A program made the position numbers and the translations under genes. The notes under the pieces are model-generated. The model was not told where the DNA came from and made no database searches. It was given only the letters and a program-made list of their open reading frames with translations. This document shows positions 12,958 through 14,621 of a stretch of DNA of 14,621 nucleotides, piece by piece (position 1 is the first letter of the stretch; each line of letters opens with the position of its first letter). The DNA comes from an uncultured Prevotella sp. (GTDB taxonomy: Bacteria > Bacteroidota > Bacteroidia > Bacteroidales > Bacteroidaceae): NCBI GenBank assembly GCA_947072805.1, contig CAMTJK010000054.1, positions 1 through 14,621 of the forward strand, read 5' to 3'.

Positions 12958-14322
12958 TTATTTTTCCTGCATCATCTTGTTGAAATCGTCGAGCGATATG
13001 TCTTTTGTGTTTAGCTTGACTACGTTTTTGAGTGCAGCTGTGAGCTTTATGTCGATGGCGCGGTCAACGAGCGAGTCGATGTTTTTGCGGTCTTTCAGCA
13101 TGTCTTGTGAGTACTTCTCAAGATATTCGTCGGGCACGTTCTGCATGCCGTACTGTGCGAATTGAGCGCGTGTGGCTTCTTTTGCCACGTTCTTTATGTC
13201 GTTGTCCTCCACCTTTATCTCGTTGGCAGCCACAAGCTGTTCCTTTATGAGGTGCCATTTCAGCTCCTTGATGCTTGCTTCGTAGTTGTCTTCCACGAAC
13301 TTCTCGCCCTTTTCCTTGTTGTTGTTCAGCATTATGCGCTTGAGCAGGGCGTCGGGGAACTGCAGCTCGCCCACTTTCTTTTCGGTATAGGCGCGTACGT
13401 CGAGCAGGAATTTGTATTCGCTGTCGGTTACGAGCTGGCTCTTTATGCTGTCGGCTATTTTCTGGCGGAACGAAGCCTCGTCGGTAACAACGTCCTTGCC
13501 GAACACGCTGTCAAAGAGTTCCTGGTTTACTTCGGCCTGTGTGAAGCGTGACACCTCTGTTACCTGATAGGTGAAGTCGGCGGTCACTCCGGCAGCCTCT
13601 TCCTTTGTTATTTTCAGCAGAGACGACACTTCTATGTCGCTTTCCGGGTAAGCCTTTTTCGGGTTGAAGGTGATGATGCTTCCCGGTTTTGCTCCGTCGA
13701 AGAGCTTCTTCTGGTCGTCTACCTTTATATATTCGGGCATCAGCACTGCGCCTTCCACTACTATTCCGCCCTCTTTGGTGTTTCCTTCGGCGTCGAGCTC
13801 TCTGAGGTCGCCTTTCAGCATGTCGTTCTTTGCGGCGTCATATTCGTCAGCCTTCTCGTAGTGGCCGCTTCGTGAGCGGTACATGTCTACCTGGCGGTCG
13901 ATGAGGGTGTCATCAACGGTGATGTTATAGTAGTCTACCTTGTCTGAAGATGTGAGTTCTGCCTTGAATTCGGGAGCTATGGCAATGTCGAATACGAATT
14001 CCATCGTTTCGTCTGTCTCCGGATTTATCTCCTTCTGCTTGTCGCTTGGCAGCGGGTCGCCCAACATCTGTATTTTGTTTTCGCGTACATATCCATAGAG
14101 CTTCTCGCCGAGCAGTTTGTTTACCACGTCCATCTTTACGGATGTACCGAACTGGCGCTTTATCATGCCCATAGGCACTTGTCCGGGGCGGAAGCCCGGC
14201 ACGTTTGCCTTCTTGCGATAGTCCTTCAGCTGCTTCTCAACGTCAGCCTGATAGTCTTCTTTTTCGATAGTCAACGTCATGAGAGCGTTGATCTTGTCGG
14301 AACTTTCAAATGAAATATTCAT
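12958..14322 (-). CDS. tig: Trigger factor, ribosome-associated chaperone
   Basis: The 454-residue protein has the trigger-factor ribosome-docking signature GFRPGQVP (43-50) in an N-terminal domain of about 140 residues. A strongly diverged FKBP-like middle region follows (~150-265, including GDLRELDAEGNTKEGG and FTYQVTEVSRF). The remainder is an alpha-helical C-terminal arm domain (~270-454) rich in Lys and Glu. It is slightly longer than E. coli Tig (432). It binds nascent chains at the ribosome exit tunnel. Prolyl isomerase activity is uncertain because the middle domain is hard to recognise. It heads the minus-strand cluster tig-clpP-clpX-recQ, the usual bacterial partnership of folding and degradation. 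A -7 box lies 48-55 bases before the ATG. Confidence 0.93.
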   Translation of the reverse strand: MNISFESSDKINALMTLTIEKEDYQADVEKQLKDYRKKANVPGFRPGQVPMGMIKRQFGTSVKMDVVNKLLGEKLYGYVRENKIQMLGDPLPSDKQKEINPETDETMEFVFDIAIAPEFKAELTSSDKVDYYNITVDDTLIDRQVDMYRSRSGHYEKADEYDAAKNDMLKGDLRELDAEGNTKEGGIVVEGAVLMPEYIKVDDQKKLFDGAKPGSIITFNPKKAYPESDIEVSSLLKITKEEAAGVTADFTYQVTEVSRFTQAEVNQELFDSVFGKDVVTDEASFRQKIADSIKSQLVTDSEYKFLLDVRAYTEKKVGELQFPDALLKRIMLNNNKEKGEKFVEDNYEASIKELKWHLIKEQLVAANEIKVEDNDIKNVAKEATRAQFAQYGMQNVPDEYLEKYSQDMLKDRKNIDSLVDRAIDIKLTAALKNVVKLNTKDISLDDFNKMMQEK

Positions 14323-14369
14323 CTTTCTGCTTATATATTATTAATGTATTCTTCGGATTTTTTGGGTTG

Positions 14370-14377
14370 CAAAATTA
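14370..14377 (-). promoter_or_regulatory. Putative -7 element of tig
   Basis: TAATTTTG on the minus strand (14377-14370) matches TAnnTTTG and continues CAACCC, like the lptB box. The predicted start is near 14363, giving a leader of about 40 bases before ATG 14322. No exact -33 TTTG is seen at the expected spacing (only an AT-rich TTTTA). Confidence 0.6.
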
Positions 14378-14621
14378 CGGATAAATGGCGTAAAAGCCGA
14401 ATGATTACAGAATTTTAACTATTAGTCTGCGGGCGTGCAAATGAAAAGGGCTTGGATGGAGGTTGAAATAATACGTATAACATTTGTTTACTTTTATGAA
14501 AAATCTTTACTTTAACGTGTGTTAATCGGCATCCAAACCTCGATTTGTAACCTACGACGCGAAAATGAGCGATTTTACTCTCAAATAGGGAGCGCTGATA
14601 GTCAGCAAGTTACGCGTTTTG
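14378..14621. other. Noncoding stretch upstream of tig
   Basis: No convincing gene, tRNA or terminator is visible in this final stretch. It contains short AT-rich segments and a 7-bp inverted pair, TTGGATG (14452-14458) and CATCCAA (14530-14536), 71 bases apart. That is too weak to interpret. It may hold the upstream region of a gene beyond the window. Confidence 0.5.

Noticed and set aside
14404..14621. Possible Prevotella interspersed repeat at the right end
   Set aside because: The segment felt familiar in style, but I cannot show a second copy in this window and see no terminal repeats. A self-genome BLASTN would decide.

Overview
The window looks like a chromosomal core region of a Bacteroidales bacterium, most likely a Prevotella-like member of the Prevotellaceae. 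This rests on four things: two secreted proteins with type IX secretion system (T9SS) C-terminal domains; Bacteroidetes-style -7 promoter elements (TAnnTTTG) in front of several genes; weak or absent Shine-Dalgarno sites; and protein details such as a RecQ with a long C-terminal extension. The taxonomic call is an inference from these traits, not from a database search.

Left part (1-3600, plus strand). Two exported proteins lie in tandem. The first (239-1522) has repeated S-x-DG-x-x-x-G motifs and a T9SS tail. The second (1645-3483) is an Omp28-related protein with a thioredoxin-like CxxC and a T9SS-like tail. A terminator hairpin separates them, and a bidirectional terminator (3552-3593) closes the convergent junction with the next genes.

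Envelope-lipid part (3614-6331). mlaE and mlaF (minus strand) encode the permease and ATPase of an MCE-type phospholipid transporter, without the MCE (MlaD) subunit nearby. lptB (plus strand) diverges from them and encodes the LPS-export ATPase. Divergent -7 boxes sit in the 131-bp intergenic region. Another bidirectional terminator (6274-6331) follows lptB.

Middle part (6352-8404, minus strand). A 608-residue protein fuses a 12-TM major facilitator transporter to a C-terminal cytidylate-kinase-like domain. Upstream lies the best-matching promoter in the window, followed at once by a strong terminator-type hairpin, which suggests either attenuation or a recQ terminator overlapping the leader.

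Right part (8455-14377, minus strand). This is the protein quality-control cluster tig - clpP - clpX, followed by recQ. Trigger factor folds nascent chains, ClpXP degrades tagged or misfolded proteins, and RecQ is a DNA-repair helicase that probably shares transcription with clpX. Two points stand out. ClpP carries Asn where the catalytic triad Asp is expected. The tig-clpP gap contains a 141-bp element bounded by 19-bp inverted arms, with the presumed clpP -7 box inside it. I saw no tRNA, rRNA, CRISPR array, transposase or plasmid function. The most interesting leads are the ClpP substitution, the MFS-kinase fusion with its leader hairpin, and the tig-clpP inverted-repeat element.
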